A model generated the notes under the pieces. That model was not told the origin of the DNA. It saw only the letters and a program-made list of their open reading frames with translations, and made no database searches. A DNA stretch of 64,000 nt from Rosa chinensis. Taxonomy: Eukaryota > Streptophyta > Magnoliopsida > Rosales > Rosaceae. Numbering within the stretch: the first letter of the stretch is position 1; each line of letters starts with the position of its first letter. This document shows, piece by piece, positions 62,076 to 64,000 of this stretch. The position numbers and the translations under genes are program-made. The DNA is taken from positions 65,006,989 to 65,070,988 of the forward strand of contig NC_037094.1 in the NCBI RefSeq assembly GCF_002994745.2, given 5' to 3'.

Positions 62076-62687
62076 AGTCACTGTATATGTTGACACTGTC
62101 AGCCCCTGAGTCGATGGCGAGTAGGCCGGCGATGAGCGCTTCGTACTCCGCCATGTTGTTTGAGGCTTTGAAGTTGAATTTTAACGCGTATTCTACATTC
62201 AGTCCCCCTAGCCCTGTCAAGATGACTCCGGTGCCACTGGTCTTGGCACAAGCGGAGCTGTCCATGTGTAGGTTCCAGTCTGACTGCTGGGGAGCTGGTT
62301 CCTCAGCGGTTACAATTTCCGTGCTGGGTTCAATCTGTCGCTCGGTGAGCTCAGCAATGAAGTCTGCCACTGCCTGCCCTTTCATGGCGGTTCTTGGTTT
62401 GTAATCAATGTCAAACTCGTTGAGCTCGATGGCCCACTTTCTGAGGCGTCCCGAGTGTTCAGGGTTCTGCATTACCTGCCTCAGCGGTTGATTTGTTAAG
62501 ACATGAATTGTGTGGGCCCGAAAATATTGGCGAAGGTGTCTAGCTGCGACGATGAGTGCAAGAGTTCAACCCCGTTCATGCCTCTGCCGGCGTAGAAAAC
62601 GGGGAGCTCATCCTGGTCGTCCCGCCGGACAATAGCGCAGCTTACCGCTATCTATGATACCGCTAGATATATGTACAATGTTTCTCT
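62076..62687 (-). pseudogene. Tat pol: RNase H, N-terminal part
   Basis: Minus-strand frame 62472-62076 contains KWAIELNEFDIDYKPRTAMK, then the plant-type second RNase H start (WNLHMDSSACAKTSGTG, AEYEALIAGLLA, NIYSDSQ). The domain is cut by the solo LTR at 62070. Between 62690 and 62473 the RT-RNase H connection is degraded. Confidence 0.8.
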
Positions 62688-64000
62688 CTACACTGGGATA
62701 GAGAGGAGCGGAACTGCTGCAAAGTACTCCTTCAAGCTTTCGAACACTGCCTCACAGTCTGGGTTCCAGTCGATGACCTTCTTGTGGGTTGTCTTCAAGA
62801 CTTTGAAAAATGGGAGACATCTGTCAGTGAGTCTGGAGATGAACCGAGAAAGGGCGGTTAGTTTGCCTTGGAGACTCTGAACGTGTTTCTTCCACTCTAG
62901 AGCCTTCATGTTGAGGATGGCTTGTACCTTGTCAGGGCTGGCCTCTATGCCCCACTCACTGACTGTGTAACCTAGAAATTTGCTGGCGGTGACGCCGAAG
63001 AAGCATTTTTCTGGGTTAAGGCGCATACCATAGGCCAAGAGAATGGCGAATATAATTCTGAGGTTTGCCACGTGTCCGCTTGCCTTTATGCTTTTTACCA
63101 ACATATCGTCCACGTAGACCTCGATGATTTTTCCCAGATGCTCAGCGAACATAGCGTTCATCAGCCGCTGGTAAGTTGCACCGGCGTTTTTCAGACAGAA
63201 AGGCATGATTGTAGTAGTATATGCCCTTATCAATGGTGAAGGAGGTGCACTCCTGGTCACCAGGGTGCATCTTGATTTGGTTGTAGCTAGAGAAGGCATC
63301 CATCATGCTGAGTAGCTCGTGCCCAGCGGTTGCATCGACCAGTTGGTCTATGTGAGGTAGTGGGAAGTTGTCCTTGGGGTATGCCTTGTTGAGGCCTTTG
63401 AAGTCGACACACATTCGCCACTTTCCACTGGGTTTTTTGACCATGACCAAGTTGGAAATCCACTGAGGGTAATTTACTTGGCGGATGAATCCAATGCTCT
63501 GGAGCTTGGCAACCTCTTCCCCTATCGCACTGTATCTCTCTTCATCAAAGGCCCTTCGTCGCTGCTTGACAGGGTAGGCGGATGGTTTGATGCTCAATTT
63601 GTGTGTGATGATCTCGGGGGAGATGCCTGGCATGTTAGCATAGGACCACGCAAAGACGGCGGCGTTGTCACGTAGAAACTGGGTGAGTTCAACCGTTACC
63701 TCCGGATCTAGCTGAGCGCCGATGCGGATTGTCCGCTCAAGGTGCTCGTCGGATATGCTGATAATCCTTAAGGATGTTTCTGGGTTGACATGCTCTTTTT
63801 TGACATACTTCTTCTCCTCATTCCTGGGGTCCTCAAAGATATCTGGTGCCGCTGTATGATTTCCCACTGTTAGGATTTTGTGGCGGCTCGCTGATCGTTC
63901 CACAGTTGTGGAATAGCACTCTCGTGTCAGTTGTTGACTTCCCTTTACACAGCCTGTTCCATTGGGAGTGGGGAACTTCATGAGGAGCATGTACCCGGCG
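62688..64000 (-). pseudogene. Tat pol: end of protease and reverse transcriptase, runs off the window
   Basis: Upper frame 63990-63200: the last protease residues, a tether, then RT with SGKWRMCVDFKGLNKAYPKD and LSMMDAFSSYNQI. A frameshift near 63210 leads to the lower frame 63299-62688 with LKNAGATYQRLMN and the catalytic VYVDDMLVKS, then the thumb and connection. The shift removes a continuous RT, so the copy is dead. The upstream protease and gag are outside the window. Confidence 0.85.

Larger units (their letters stand above)
34741..64000 (-). mobile_element. Tat-type Ty3-gypsy element with antisense accessory ORF, runs off the window end
   Basis: Minus-strand pol (57.95-64.0 kb), a plus-strand accessory ORF between pol and the LTR, and an LTR at 34741. 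An antisense accessory ORF in this position is a known hallmark of the Tat lineage (Ogre/Retand/TatII). The left edge TGTTAACGCT interrupts the RT of another gypsy element. The right end and 5' LTR are outside the window, so the TSD cannot be checked. It is heavily interrupted by CACTA-A, CACTA-B, a copia and two solo LTRs. Confidence 0.85.

Overview
This is plant nuclear DNA, most likely from a eudicot. Every recognisable coding stretch is either a plant transposable element, a fragment of a plant gene captured by one, or a single ordinary plant gene. The species cannot be named from the sequence. The window is a transposon graveyard with deep nesting, and target-site duplications (TSDs) can be read for most layers.

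Layout. 1-~3.5 kb: 5' part of a SIRE-like Ty1-copia element on the minus strand (gag, start of pol, PBS, part of an LTR). 4.96-14.83 kb: a nest. An outer Mutator-like element (MULE, TSD ATTATTAAA) has a second MULE (TSD AATAATTAA) inserted 7 bp inside its left end. That second MULE carries a lipase-like gene fragment and encloses a third inverted-repeat element that captured the 5' end of a DUF630/DUF632 (NRG2-like) gene. The outer MULE also holds a non-coding LTR element (9388-13848) and a foldback MITE (14299-14728). 17.6-23.7 kb: a complete Ty1-copia element with apparently identical LTRs and a single open 1627-codon gag-pol frame. 25.78-26.61 kb: the only host gene that looks functional, an NDR1/HIN1-like (LEA_2) membrane protein. 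28.48-28.90 kb: a solo LTR. 28.9-34.74 kb: a decayed Ty3-gypsy element on the plus strand, cut inside its reverse transcriptase by the next element.

34.74-64.0 kb (window end): a Tat-type Ty3-gypsy element on the minus strand. Its pol is at 57.95-64.0 kb, with an antisense accessory ORF (aORF) of the Transposase_28 type on the plus strand (36.7-57.5 kb) and one LTR at 34.74-~35.57 kb. An 18-kb CACTA element (CACTA-A, 37843-55911, TSD GAT) sits in an intron of the aORF. On the minus strand CACTA-A carries fragments of four unrelated host genes: HVA22-like, PEP carboxykinase, type I inositol-polyphosphate 5-phosphatase and a PDR/ABCG transporter. A second CACTA (CACTA-B, 39199-48714, TSD TGA) has split the transporter fragment. 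It carries pieces of a proteasome maturation factor (UMP1) gene and of SMC1, plus exon-like blocks I could not identify. CACTA-A also contains a young copia element whose gag is missing but whose pol frame is open (51453-55493).

Two large solo LTRs of one family (43645-46480 and 59427-62070) interrupt CACTA-B and the Tat pol. Each carries an array of short hairpins whose stems differ from unit to unit but stay self-complementary; this is the most unusual structure I found. Apart from the NHL gene, nothing here is likely to make a conventional host product. The interest lies in gene capture, nested insertion history and the hairpin arrays.
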